A DNA stretch of 64,000 nucleotides from Candidatus Amarolinea dominans (GCA_016719785.1 JADJYJ010000011.1:118515-182514); one strand, 5' to 3'; positions 51,791 to 62,191 are shown, counted from the stretch's first letter. Numbers and translations are program-made. Notes: a model not told the origin generated them from the letters alone.

Positions 51791-54037
51791 TCAAAAGGGT
51801 ACAATGAGGTCGTCGTCGTTTGCTGTGGTTGCTGCGATTTGGGGCGGCGGTTGACTGATCGTGGCTGATGACTGGCTGTCGGCGACGGCGGGCGGCGGCG
51901 CGGGGGTGGGCGGTTCGCTTTCGGCGACGGCGAGGATGCGGTCAAGGCGGAAGACGCGTTCGGCGCGACGCAGGTGGCAGTAGGCGATGAGGTAGGTGAC
52001 GGCGCCGCGGGTTTCCAGGCGGTAGGGGTCCACGCGGCGGTGGGTCAGCTCGCCGCGTCCGGCTGTCCAGTAGGTGAGTTCGACGCTGTGCTCACCGGCG
52101 ATGGCGGCGGTGAGGCGGGCCTGGGTGTCGGCCAGGTTGACGGGATGGGGGTTGTCGAGGGGTGGGCCGGAGTAGCCGTCGAAGGCGGTTTGCAGGCGCG
52201 TGAGCAGTTCTTCGGCCAGGGCGTGCAGGTCGGAGGCGGTTTCGGGGGGGAGGCCGGCGGCGATTTGATCGAGGATGGCGGCGGGGAGGCGCACGGGCAA
52301 ATCGGTGAAGCGGTTGAGCTGCTGGAAGACGAGGCCGGCGAGGTAGAGGTAGCCGCTGTTGGCGATCTTGGGCTTGCCGGGGCGCGTGCCCCCGGCGGCG
52401 TTGGGAATGGTCAGGCGGTGGGGGATGCCCAGGAGGCGCAGGCGGCCGATCAGGCGCGGCAGGTGACGATCGGGGATGACGATCAGGCGCCGGTTGAGGG
52501 TGCGCCCAAGCAAGGGGCGCAGGGTGCGGCGGGTGGTGAGCGCAGTCAGGTGCGCGGGGTCAGTCGTTTCGAGCACGGTGAGACGGTGGATGGTGATGGG
52601 GGCGGGGGTGGCGGCCCAGCGACGCAGGGTGGCATACTCGTCGGCCGCGATTGGGCGGCCAGCCGCGTCGCTGAGGAGTTGCAGAACGGCGTCGAGGGTG
52701 GTGTCGCTGGCCAGGGCCAGGGCCAGATCATCCGGGCCGAAGCTGAGGCTGCCGAACTGGCTGATGAGGGCGTGGAGGCGCGCCAGGTCAACCTGGGCGG
52801 TGGCCAGGGCAGCATCGTGGTCGGGCAGGCGCAGGGTGATGCGCTCCGGGTCCAGGCTGAGCGTGAAGGGCTGCGGCGCGGGCAGGGGCGACAAGGGCGC
52901 GGCTTGGAGAAACGCACGCGCGGCCGGAGTCAGTTGAACCTGCAAGCGGTTTTCGGTTTGCAGGTTGACGCAGCCGAGCCAGGTGAGGGGGCCGAGGAAC
53001 AGGTCGGTCAGGAGATGGGGCAGGCTATCGTCAGCGGTGGGGGTTTGCCACCAGACGGGCTGGGGGTGCAGGAAGCGTTTGAGTTCCTTGAGTAGTTGGG
53101 GAATGGTGCGCCATTCAGCGGCCGGTGCGAGACTGAGCAGGTGCAGCAGGTGTTGGACGAGGGCGATGGGGTCTGGGGTGGCGGCGCCGGGGAGGCGGAA
53201 GGTGCGCCAGGGGTCTGGTTGGAGCCAGGCGTTCCAGAGCTGTTGGATGCGCACGGTGGGGGCGGCCTGGAGCCAGAGGGGGAGGGTGGGGCTGGGTTTG
53301 ATGAAGTCGCCGACGGGGGCGAGGAGGCCGAGGGTGTGGGCCAGGTAATGGAGGAAGTGGAGCCGGGGGGCCTGGAGTTCGGAGCGCAGGCCGGGGAATG
53401 GGGCGGGGCGCCGGGTTTGCTGGTTGAAGCGCTGGAGGAAGGGGGCGGGCAGCCAGCGTTGATGAACGGGGGCGATGTCGTGTTGGTGGAGGAGGGCGAG
53501 GAGGACGGTGAGGTCGTAGAGGGCGTCGAAGAGGGGCGGTTCGTAGGCGAGGCCAGTTGGCGGCTGGGGGTGAAGGGGAAGATTCTGGAGGAGGTGTTGG
53601 CGGAGGAAGGCGCGGTGTTCGTCGGCGAGGGTGAGCCGGGTCTGGCCGCCGGGACGGTCCGGGGGGGCGGGGAAGAGGAGGCCGAGGTACCAGAGTCGTT
53701 CAGCGCTGGAGGCGGGGAAGCGCCAGGGGCGATCGGGGAGGGGGGTGGATTGGTTCCAGGGGCGGTAGGGACGGATGACGCCGTGGCGGGCGCAGAAGGC
53801 GTGCTGAAGCGCGGGGTGGGGGAGGTCGAGGAGGGCGTGGAGGGCGTCGTGGTCGGCGGGGGAGAGTTGGGAGAGGATGGTTTGCAGGTTGGCGGGGTTG
53901 GAGAGGAAGGCATGGAGGGTTTGGACCCAAAGATCCTTGGGGGGATGGCGTTGGGGCGCGTTGAGGTAGTGGGCCTGGGCGATGGTCCAGAGGTGGCGGA
54001 ACGAGGCCAGGTTGAGACAGTCGAGCAGGGACGGCAT
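51791..54037 (-). CDS. Helicase-C-like and WYL-domain protein (748 aa)
   Basis: The start at 54037 is preferred because GGAGG is 8 bases upstream; the ATG at 54064 would lack one. The first 500 residues are helical and match the helicase-associated XPB-like part found before WYL domains (HLWTIAQAHYLNAPQRHPPK, LYLAGLVFQQLNRFTDLPVR nearby). Residues about 635-700 are the WYL domain: GEHSVELTYWTAGRGELTHR, VDPYRLETRGAVTYLIAYCH and RAERVFRLDRI. WYL proteins bind nucleic acid ligands and often regulate CRISPR loci. It diverges from the array leader, suggesting control of array or cas expression. Confidence 0.8.
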   Translation of the reverse strand: MPSLLDCLNLASFRHLWTIAQAHYLNAPQRHPPKDLWVQTLHAFLSNPANLQTILSQLSPADHDALHALLDLPHPALQHAFCARHGVIRPYRPWNQSTPLPDRPWRFPASSAERLWYLGLLFPAPPDRPGGQTRLTLADEHRAFLRQHLLQNLPLHPQPPTGLAYEPPLFDALYDLTVLLALLHQHDIAPVHQRWLPAPFLQRFNQQTRRPAPFPGLRSELQAPRLHFLHYLAHTLGLLAPVGDFIKPSPTLPLWLQAAPTVRIQQLWNAWLQPDPWRTFRLPGAATPDPIALVQHLLHLLSLAPAAEWRTIPQLLKELKRFLHPQPVWWQTPTADDSLPHLLTDLFLGPLTWLGCVNLQTENRLQVQLTPAARAFLQAAPLSPLPAPQPFTLSLDPERITLRLPDHDAALATAQVDLARLHALISQFGSLSFGPDDLALALASDTTLDAVLQLLSDAAGRPIAADEYATLRRWAATPAPITIHRLTVLETTDPAHLTALTTRRTLRPLLGRTLNRRLIVIPDRHLPRLIGRLRLLGIPHRLTIPNAAGGTRPGKPKIANSGYLYLAGLVFQQLNRFTDLPVRLPAAILDQIAAGLPPETASDLHALAEELLTRLQTAFDGYSGPPLDNPHPVNLADTQARLTAAIAGEHSVELTYWTAGRGELTHRRVDPYRLETRGAVTYLIAYCHLRRAERVFRLDRILAVAESEPPTPAPPPAVADSQSSATISQPPPQIAATTANDDDLIVPF

Positions 54038-54085
54038 GGGACGCGCCTCCGTAAGCATTGGCATGAAATTGGTGGGGGAAACGAG

Positions 54086-54268
54086 TTGACGGCGGGGGCA
54101 AAAAGGGTTATACTATGATTAGATTGTTTCCAGCGACCTGTTTCCCGAAAAAACTGCATACGACTCGGCGGGAGCGACGGGCGGTTTGCATGTTTGGCGT
54201 GTATTTGGCATATATAATGAAGCGCCGGTGGAATGATAGCACAGGAAGGGGCATGGGAACAAACTGCA
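54086..54268 (+). promoter_or_regulatory. CRISPR leader with array promoter
   Basis: TTGACG at 54086-54091, a 17-bp spacer, TATACT at 54109-54114. Then 150 bases, AT-richer than the flanks, up to the first repeat. The repeats end ATTGAAAC on this strand, the usual crRNA 5' handle, so transcription should run rightward from here. The WYL gene begins 49 bp to the left on the other strand. Confidence 0.75.
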
Positions 54269-57200
54269 GTCGCAAGACAACTAATCGCCTTCGGGCGATT
54301 GAAACATTTCTCCGCAACCTGCGATGGCCAAAAACAGTGCGTCGCAAGACAACTAATCGCCTTCGGGCGATTGAAACTGAACCGCCGTGGTGACGGTGCA
54401 AGACAACCAATGCCTCGGGCGATAGACAACTAATCGCCTTCGGGCGATTGAAACCATTGGTTCCTCTCCGGCTGGGCGATTGAACACGGCAGGCGCCGCG
54501 GTCGTCGCAAGACAACTAATCGCCTTCGGGCGATTGAAACACCTTAGGGCTCGCCTGTTAAGGTGACGCGTCCGGTCGCAAGACAACTAATCGCCTTCGG
54601 GCGATTGAAACCGAAATGGCATAGGTCGACAGTCGAATCCGGAATCGAGTCGCAAGACAACTAATCGCCTTCGGGCGATTGAAACACCTCTGGCCGGCAT
54701 CCCACGGTCTCTGGCGACTGGTCGCAAGACAACTAATCGCCTTCGGGCGATTGAAACTCACTATCTGCAGTGCCAGACAGCATCGGGGCATGGCGGTCGC
54801 AAGACAACTAATCGCCTTCGGGCGATTGAAACCAGCTAATGCCATTAAGCCAATAAAGAGGCCCTGACGAGTCGCAAGACAACTAATCGCCTTCGGGCGA
54901 TTGAAACTGACAACCGAGTACGCCACAACCCACCCGCCGTCGCAAGACAACTAATCGCCTTCGGGCGATTGAAACGACTAGACTGCGTCAGCCGACCAAC
55001 GGACACACTGCGCCTGGTCGCAAGACAACTAATCGCCTTCGGGCGATTGAAACGCAGGCTGCATCGCTGCCTTTGACTTCGGCAGCGTGCGCGTCGCAAG
55101 ACAACTAATCGCCTTCGGGCGATTGAAACCAACGCCCTCAATGCTCATAGTCCTCCAGTCCCATCCGTCGTCGCAAGACAACTAATCGCCTTCGGGCGAT
55201 TGAAACTACAACCCACCTCGCGGTGAGTTGGGACGGGGTCGGTGTCGCAAGACAACTAATCGCCTTCGGGCGATTGAAACACCTCGAACGGCGGCCATGC
55301 CTGCCCTTTCGTCGCAAGACAACCAATCGCCTTCGGGCGATTGAAACCTCGCCTGCCACATTGCGATGCCCCGTCGCTGGCGGCGTCGCAAGACAACTAA
55401 TCGCCTTCGGGCGATTGAAACCGACATCCACGGTTACCGGTATGGTACATTTGTAGGAGTCGCAAGACAACTAATCGCCTTCGGGCGATTGAAACGAAAT
55501 CTACGCCGGGGTTGGCGTAGACGACATCCGTGTCGCAAGACAACTAATCGCCTTCGGGCGATTGAAACACAAAGGCGGGAAACGTAAAGGTCACGTTGAA
55601 GGGGTCGCAAGACAACTAATCGCCTTCGGGCGATTGAAAACCGACCAGGGGCCTGGTGGCCCATCGTCACCGATCCCTGTCGCAAGACAACTAATCGCCT
55701 TCGGGCGATTGAAACGAAGTGCAGACAATGCCTTCGGGCGATTGAAACATCAACGGGCGGCCCACAGCGACGTCGCAAGACAACTAATCGCCTTCGGGCG
55801 ATTGAAACACTATACATCCACTGGGTGTAGGAGTCCGGCGCGGGTCGCAAGACAACTAATCGCCTTCGGGCGATTGAAACGATCCAGGGCGGCGCAAGTA
55901 GCGTCGCCCGCCTGTCGCAAGACAACTAATCGCCTTCGGGCGATTGAAACCCGATCGCCCCCCCCCAATCGTATAAGTTTACATAAGTCGCAAGACAACT
56001 AATCGCCTTCGGGCGATTGAAACCACCATTTCCGGTGGTGGCTAGACTCGCCTGGGCCAGGTCGCAAGACAACTAATCGCCTTCGGGCGATTGAAACACG
56101 AACCAACTCGGGGCCACGACCTGATTGGCTTCACAGTCGCAAGACAACTAATCGCCTTCGGGCGATTGAAACCAAACTCACAACGCACAGAACCGGTGAA
56201 AACTACGTCGCAAGACAACTAATCGCCTTCGGGCGATTGAAACTGCTGGCCGTAGGCACACTCCTTCACGGTCGCAAGACAACTAATCGCCTTCGGGCGA
56301 TTGAAACCTCCGCAAAACATCCTGGTCGCGGTACATCCGGGTCGCAAGACAACTAATCGCCTTCGGGCGATTGAAACCACTCCCTGGGGCGGCCCAGTAA
56401 GCTGCGTCGCAAGACAACTAATCGCCTTCGGGCGATTGAAACCGTAATCCTCCAGGGCGGCGCCCAGGCGTTGGTCGCAAGACAACTAATCGCCTTCGGG
56501 CGATTGAAACTAGGCATTTCCACTGACTTTATCTCATTATGAGACCCAGGGGTCGCAAGACAACTAATCGCCTTCGGGCGATTGAAACCACAACGCACCG
56601 GGCGAAAGGAAAATCACCATGCAAGGTCGCAAGACAACTAATCGCCTTCGGGCGATTGAAACTCGCCCCACTTAGGTTTGACCCCCTTGTCCCAGCAGTC
56701 GCAAGACAACTAATCGCCTTCGGGCGATTGAAACGATGACCGGGACGGTCGCCAGGGCTAATCCGCGAACAGTCGCAAGACAACTAATCGCCTTCGGGCG
56801 ATTGAAACTGCCTACTCTACTTGCCCCGGCGGGCGATGATCGGTCGCAAGACAACTAATCGCCTTCGGGCGATTGAAACCACCATAGGATAGTGAGCCCC
56901 CGTATCGACATCGGGCGTCGCAAGACAACTAATCGCCTTCGGGCGATTGAAACGGCCCCAGCGTAAGGGGCACAAAGGACGCAGGAGTCGCAAGACAACT
57001 AATCGCCTTCGGGCGATTGAAACCAGGGCACCCTGTCGGAGTCGCAGACTAATCGCTTGGGCGATGGAAAGGGAGGGGGTCGCAAGACAACTAATCGCCT
57101 TCGGGCGATTGAAACACAATCGCCGTCCGGATAATGCAATGGCCGGCTGGGCGCCAGGTCGCAAGACAACTAATCGCCTTCGGGCGATTGAAACCGAAAC

Positions 57201-58217
57201 GTGCGAGCCATGGCCCCCAGGAACGACCAAGGGTGTCGCAAGACAACTAATCGCCTTCGGGCGATTGAAACCTCTGCCCGGTTCCAGGCCCATGCCGAAG
57301 CAGGAGCGGTCGCAAGACAACTAATCGCCTTCGGGCGATTGAAACGATGGTGCCGTCCGGGCACTTGGTGCCTTTCAGGTCGGTCGCAAGACAACTAATC
57401 GCCTTCGGGCGATTGAAACTCCGTCCGGGCACCCGCCTTTCAGGCGCGACCGGGTCGCAAGACAACTAATCGCCTTCGGGCGATTGAAACAAATGCATCC
57501 TCACCAGGCGGACCAGGATTCCCCGGTCGCAAGACAACTAATCGCCTTCGGGCGATTGAAACCAACGATCACCACGGCCCGCGCACGGGTGGCCGTGGTC
57601 GCAAGACAACTAATCGCCTTCGGGCGATTGAAACACGGGGGTCAATGTACCAAATCAACGCCGAACGCCTCGTCGCAAGACAACTAATCGCCTTCGGGCG
57701 ATTGAAACACGGGGCATTCGCCCCCGCTTCCCCGCCACCGCCTGAGTCGCAAGACAACTAATCGCCTTCGGGCGATTGAAACATACCGTCGCCTGAGCAT
57801 GGCGGCAGCCGATGCCGGGTCGCAAGACAACTAATCGCCTTCGGGCGATTGAAACAAATATCCAGCTCGTCTCGCTCATGCTCGCTTGCTGTCGCAAGAC
57901 AACTAATCGCCTTCGGGCGATTGAAACACCCAATCAAACAGTAAGCCCATTTCCGGGGTCGCAAGACAACTAATCGCCTTCGGGCGATTGAAACACAAGC
58001 CCCACCAATTCGCCTCGCGGCGTCTAGTCGCCGGTCGCAAGACAACTAATCGCCTTCGGGCGATTGAAACCAACCGCACGAGCGCCCAGGCCGAAGCGGC
58101 CTCGGTCGCAAGACAACTAATCGCCTTCGGGCGATTGAAACGGCGGGCGTAGGCGAAGCTATCGAGCTTGGGCGATCTGGGTCGCAAGACAACTAATCGC
58201 CTTCGGGCGATTGAAAA
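54269..58217 (+). CRISPR. CRISPR array, main part, 37-bp repeat
   Basis: The repeat starts GTCGCAAGACAACTAATCGC and ends CTTCGGGCGATTGAAAC; the middle can fold as ATCGCC-TTC-GGGCGAT. I count about 53 near-perfect copies (first at 54269-54305, last at 58181-58217) with spacers of 34-42 bp, plus degenerate or shortened copies near 54396-54454, 54468, 55721 and 57041. Variants include ACCAATC for ACTAATC at 55311. The last copy ends in A instead of C where the DUF1670 unit begins. Spacers look unrelated to each other, except two neighbours at 57346 and 57420. Confidence 0.97.
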
Positions 58218-58226
58218 TTGTGACAT

Positions 58227-58255
58227 TTGTCAGGTATGCCCCCCCTCGGTAAAAT
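58227..58255 (+). promoter_or_regulatory. Promoter of the DUF1670 pair, overlapping the left inverted repeat
   Basis: TTGTCA (58227-58232), 17 bp, TAAAAT (58250-58255). The -35 box is part of the palindrome TGACA-TT-TGTCA within the inverted repeat, so a protein bound there would repress the genes. GGGAGGG lies 10 bases before ATG 58292. Confidence 0.6.
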
Positions 58256-58291
58256 GCGACAGGCATTGACCGCAGTCAGGGAGGGTGACAA

Positions 58292-59107
58292 ATGGTACAG
58301 ACAACCACGAGTGATCGGCTGGTGGAGAAGACTCCGGAGGCCAGCTTTCTTCATGTGCTCCAAGCAGAGTTCAATTTATCGTTGCGCGAGGCGCGTGAGG
58401 TAGTGAGTGCAGCGCAGGAACACCTGGGGCTGGATCGTGCGACGGACCAGGTGCGGCCAGGCCAGGTGCGACTGGTGGTAGCGAGTCTGCGAGCGCCTTT
58501 TGGGCCGCCATTGTGCGAAACGGACCGCACGACGGTGACGTTGACGGTGGATGCGGGTGCAGAAGACGCCAAAGTGCTGGCTAAGGAGGGGCGAGTAGGG
58601 TTGCGCCAGGGCCGCATCCTGCGCCTGGTGGACGAAGCGCTGGATCAAGGCGGGGTGCTGACCGAAGAAGACCTGGCGCGAGTGTTGCAGGTGACGCTAC
58701 GGACGATCATTCGTGACATTCAAACGTTGAAAACGGCGGGGCACGTGGTGCAGACACGCGGGCAGGTGAAAGGAACGGGGCGAGGACAGACGCACAAGGT
58801 GCGCATCATCGAATTGTGGCTGGATCGGCAGGGTTACGACCGCATTGCGCTGTGGGCGCATCATTCGGTGCAGTCAATCAAGCGTTACATCGCAGCGTTC
58901 CAACGGGTGGTGACGTTACACCGAGAAGGTGCGGCAGCGACGCAAATTGCCTTTCTGGTGAGTCTATCGGAGCGGTTGGTGGGGGATTACCTGGCGCTGT
59001 ACGAGCGGATACAGGGGGAAAAGGAGCGGCTGGCGAAATTAGAAGAGGAGCTGGTGCGGGTCAACGGGCCGGTAGACCTGGCAAAAAGGGGGGCTCTGAG
59101 AGCATGA
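58292..59107 (+). CDS. DUF1670 protein A
   Basis: A 271-residue protein. The N-terminal part starts with FLHVLQAEFNLSLREAREVV; a helix-turn-helix-like part GGVLTEEDLARVLQVTLRTI and IRDIQTLKTAGHVVQTRG follows, then a second one, WLDRQGYDRIALWAHHSVQS and IKRYIAAFQRVVTL. This is the domain order of DUF1670, a family mostly of Chloroflexota and some archaea with unknown function. Two DNA-binding segments fit a regulator or a transposase-like binder. It overlaps gene B by ATGA. Confidence 0.75.
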   Translation: MVQTTTSDRLVEKTPEASFLHVLQAEFNLSLREAREVVSAAQEHLGLDRATDQVRPGQVRLVVASLRAPFGPPLCETDRTTVTLTVDAGAEDAKVLAKEGRVGLRQGRILRLVDEALDQGGVLTEEDLARVLQVTLRTIIRDIQTLKTAGHVVQTRGQVKGTGRGQTHKVRIIELWLDRQGYDRIALWAHHSVQSIKRYIAAFQRVVTLHREGAAATQIAFLVSLSERLVGDYLALYERIQGEKERLAKLEEELVRVNGPVDLAKRGALRA

Positions 59108-59904
59108 GCCGGGTAAATCCGTATGCGAGTATCGAGAAACGAACCTTCCAAGCAGCGCTGATCCATCTGTTGGAGAGTGAATACCGCATCGTGGGCAGCC
59201 ATCGCATTCTGAGAGTGCTGGCTGAGGATGTCGAGGCATTGGTGGAGCAGTTCTACCCGAAGGCTGAGCGGTTACACAGCGGGGATTTGATCTGGACATG
59301 CACCGGAGACGAGGGACACAAGGCGCAGCCAGGGAAGGCGACCGAGGAGTACAAGACGGTGACAGTGGTGTTACCGCTGCTGGCGCCGGAAGAGTGGCAG
59401 GAGCGCGTGGAGCGGTGTGGTCGGGAACAGGCCGGAGCGCGTTTACAGGCACGTCATCGGCGACAGGTTGCGCGACTGGTACGGACGGCGGCCGAGCAGG
59501 GAGGGCTATTGACCGTGGCTGAGTTGAGCGTGATTCTGGGGATCGGGATGGATCGGGTGCGCAAGGCAGTAGCAACGGAGCAAGCGGAGACGGGGAAGCC
59601 GTTGCCGCTGAAGGGCTACAAGATGGATCAGGGCAGTCGGCCGACGCACAAGGGAGAGATCATTCGGCTGCACGAGCAGGGTTTGGAGGCGCCGGACGTT
59701 GCGCGGGAGAGCGGGCACTCACTCAAGAGCGTTGAGCGCTATTTGAAAGACTATGAGCGGGTCTGTTTGCTGCTCAAACAGGGTTTGGCGGTGGCTACGA
59801 TCAGTGTTATGATTGGTCGTGGGCAGAGTGTGGTGCGAGAGTACGTGGCGCAGGCGCAAACGTATCATCCAGAATTGTTTACTACGACGACCGAGGGTAG
59901 TTAG
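59104..59904 (+). CDS. DUF1670 protein B
   Basis: A 266-residue paralogue-like partner of A with the same order: FQAALIHLLESEYRIVGSHR, then GGLLTVAELSVILGIGMDRV (HTH), SRPTHKGEIIRLHEQGLEAP and the second HTH GHSLKSVERYLKDYERVCLL. Identity with A is low outside the HTH parts, so the pair probably works as a heteromer (inference). It ends 6 bp before the right inverted repeat. Confidence 0.75.
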   Translation: MSRVNPYASIEKRTFQAALIHLLESEYRIVGSHRILRVLAEDVEALVEQFYPKAERLHSGDLIWTCTGDEGHKAQPGKATEEYKTVTVVLPLLAPEEWQERVERCGREQAGARLQARHRRQVARLVRTAAEQGGLLTVAELSVILGIGMDRVRKAVATEQAETGKPLPLKGYKMDQGSRPTHKGEIIRLHEQGLEAPDVARESGHSLKSVERYLKDYERVCLLLKQGLAVATISVMIGRGQSVVREYVAQAQTYHPELFTTTTEGS

Positions 59905-59968
59905 GGTATACTGACATATGTCACAAACGTAACTGTGCAGAAGGCTGATGCCGACCCAAAGGTCGGCG

Positions 59969-60065
59969 GTCGCAAGACAACTAATCGCCTTCGGGCGATT
60001 GAAACGATCGTCCGCTGCCTCAAGGGCGACGGAACTTCGACGTCGCAAGACAACTAATCGCCTTC
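59969..60065 (+). CRISPR. CRISPR array, distal remainder after the DUF1670 unit
   Basis: One perfect repeat (59969-60005), one spacer (60006-60041) and a repeat cut after 24 bases (60042-60065, ending CGCCTTC). The sequence then changes to unrelated DNA next to the IS4-type transposase remnant. The spacer before the first of these repeats (59929-59968) also belongs to the array. Confidence 0.9.
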
Positions 60066-60109
60066 TCAATACCTTCGCCAGCTAGGGCGAGTTAAAAGTG
60101 GATTAAGCG

Positions 60110-61330
60110 ACATGAATGCGGCCCAAGGCGGCTAGTTTACTAGAAGATGCGGGCCAATAAACCTAAGCTCGAGCTTTTCAGGAAGCATTTTAATGGTCTC
60201 GGTCACATATTTGGCACCGCGATGCAAGTGCTTTAAGGTCTAGGACGCTGCAATCTGGGTCTGTGTCGTGGAGATTGCGCAGTAAGCCCTGGGAGAAGTT
60301 GACCATGAACAAAGAGAGGTTGGCGGCATTGGTGACGGCGGTTTCGGAGACATTCGTGAAGTCCTCCAGGCCCCAATACTGTTTAGCGTCCCTGAAGTTG
60401 AACTCGATTTGGAATCTCAGACAATAATAGTCAACCAGTTTGTCGTAGGCGAGCGTGAGATCGCTGCTGAACAGGGTGACATGGGCGGAAGCTTGCGTTT
60501 GCAGATGAGGGTTTTCAGGATAACCACGACATTAAGCGGCTGGCTAAACTCTCTATGCAGGCATCGAATAGTGCAATGCGAGTTTCGATCTGGCCGTCAA
60601 CGGTCGTTTGTTTTGGGTACTCGAGCAGGCAAGTTCTGGTAATCCAGCTTGTCGCCGTATTTGCGGTGCGGCCCACGCCACTCGAGGGCCAGTATAAGGG
60701 TAAGTACAAGGCCGAGTCGGAGCGCAGCTTAGAAATCAGATGTAACTTGCACTGCTGCACCATGTGCAGGGCAAAACGGTTACCAAATGCCGTCCAGGGC
60801 CAGATAGGTCAGAGGATCATTTGCCCATAAGTTTGAGTTGAGCTTCCAGCATGGCTTGGATGCGAAGCAGTTCCCGGGCGACAAGGTGATTTCGGTTGCC
60901 GCTTTGTTCTTACTGCCTTTAAGGGCGGCCCGGCTTGCGCGGCTCAGCCGGTTTGGGCGTCTGCTTAGCGGCTGTCTTGGCACGGTTAGCCGCTTTTCTT
61001 CCTCGCTGCGCACGACTGCTCGATCCGCAGCGAGATGAGCGGCGTTTTTGGTGTTGACCAGTGCCAAACGTGAAAAAGGCCAGGCCAGGAATCACGGCCG
61101 ATCACCCCCCGCAAAAAACGATCCAGCCCGTGGGTGGTGCCCCGCCTTTGCTCACCACCACCTCGTCGCCAACCATGATGTAGACATCGTCTGGCCGATA
61201 TAGATGCTGGCGGAAAAACGCCCAAAACAACGTCGCCCACGGCACTACCGTAGAAAAAACGCTGTACCGTGCGATAACTGCCCTTCACCGGCTTGCCGCG
61301 AGATGCCAAGCATGGTCACCCGCCCTGTCA
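60110..61330 (-). mobile_element. IS4-type transposase remnant, many frameshifts
   Basis: The minus strand read across frames gives MVGDEVVVSKAG-like and HGLDRF parts near 61.1 kb, KGSKNKAATEITLSPGNC, then LTYLALDG near 60.8 kb, VQQCKLHLISKLRSDSALYL near 60.74 kb, and LRFQIEFNFRDAKQYWGLED followed by FTNVSETAVTNAANL near 60.35 kb. The last is the Y-x(2)-R-x(3)-E-type motif of IS4 transposases. At least five breaks make it inactive. Clear ends were not identified. It may have caused the truncation of the array at 60065. Confidence 0.7.
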
Positions 61331-61379
61331 TGGCAACACTGCCGCAATGATGCGGCTGAGTTGGCGCAGCGTCGTCGCC

Positions 61380-62191
61380 GTCACTAATGATTCGATACAC
61401 TCTAAACGTGCTACAATATCAGGCATGGGCTTTCACTAGTCCTTGTGTTGTGATTTTCGTAAACTATCAACAACAACTTGCATTTACGAAAGCCCTTTGG
61501 TCACATTTGACTTACCCCATTTTGGCGAAGGTATTGCTTCTGCTTTGTAAAGACTTGTCAAATTTGGATGGGTGGGATGCGTGGAGCCGACCGTGCGTGG
61601 GTGAGACGACGGATGGTGGAAACAGGGGGGATGAGTTACCAGTCGAGGATTCAGGCGCCGGAAAGGCGGATACGGGTGGCAAGCGGACCTCTCGCGCTCT
61701 GTGATGCCCAATCACACAAGGGAAATGCGACGCCGGGCGTCTTGATTTCTAAGCGAGCCACAACCACAGAGTGCGCCGGTAAAGGGCGAGGCTTGGCCGT
61801 CAAGCAAAGAAGAACGCGACCATAAGGTCAGGGAAGATTGGCGACGCAGCCGCCACCGGCCACCGGCATCCGCGATTCGACAAGGCGCCTGAGGTATGCT
61901 AGACTGGCGCTGTGGGCGGGCGCACGTAAAACAGGAGAGGCAGACAAACGCTGCCCTCACCGGCGACAATGACAGTGTTCCCGCGGCGTTTGCCAGGCGG
62001 CGGGTCGCGCGAGCGGCTGCTGCGGAAAGCGGGTTGAGCGCCGGCCGCGAGGTCGGATAGGTGTCGCACCAAACATAACTTGCCTGCCCACGAGGACGAG
62101 GTCGGTCGCAGCTGTAGTCTGTGGGCCGGCCTTGTTGTATTGGTGGGGGGTCATGGGTTTAGGCAGCAGTTCCAATTGTCAGGTGATTGCG
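61380..62191. other. Intergenic stretch without a recognisable gene
   Basis: Only short open frames without family resemblance. GGCTTTC near 61427 and TTTACGAAAGCC near 61485 form an inverted pair about 50 bp apart that could be an end of the neighbouring insertion element. CGGCCACCGGCCACCGGC near 61853 is a short direct repeat. Confidence 0.5.

Larger units (their letters stand above)
58218..59926 (+). mobile_element. Putative mobile unit: DUF1670 gene pair with 16-bp inverted repeats inside the CRISPR array
   Basis: TTGTGACATTTGTCAG at 58218-58233 and the inverse CTGACATATGTCACAA at 59911-59926 (15 of 16 matched) enclose two genes and almost nothing else. On the left the unit touches a repeat after its 36th base (GATTGAAA, then A). 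On the right AC is followed by a normal 40-bp spacer (59929-59968) and a normal repeat. So the array can be rejoined cleanly if the unit is removed, with one or two A bases as possible target duplication. No known transposase motif is seen; the DUF1670 proteins would have to provide it. The repeats could alternatively be operators. Confidence 0.6.

Noticed and set aside
54353..58226. Many short proteins repeating FNRPKAISCLAT or ARRRLVVLR
   Set aside because: They are translations of the CRISPR repeat, which has no stop codon in several frames.
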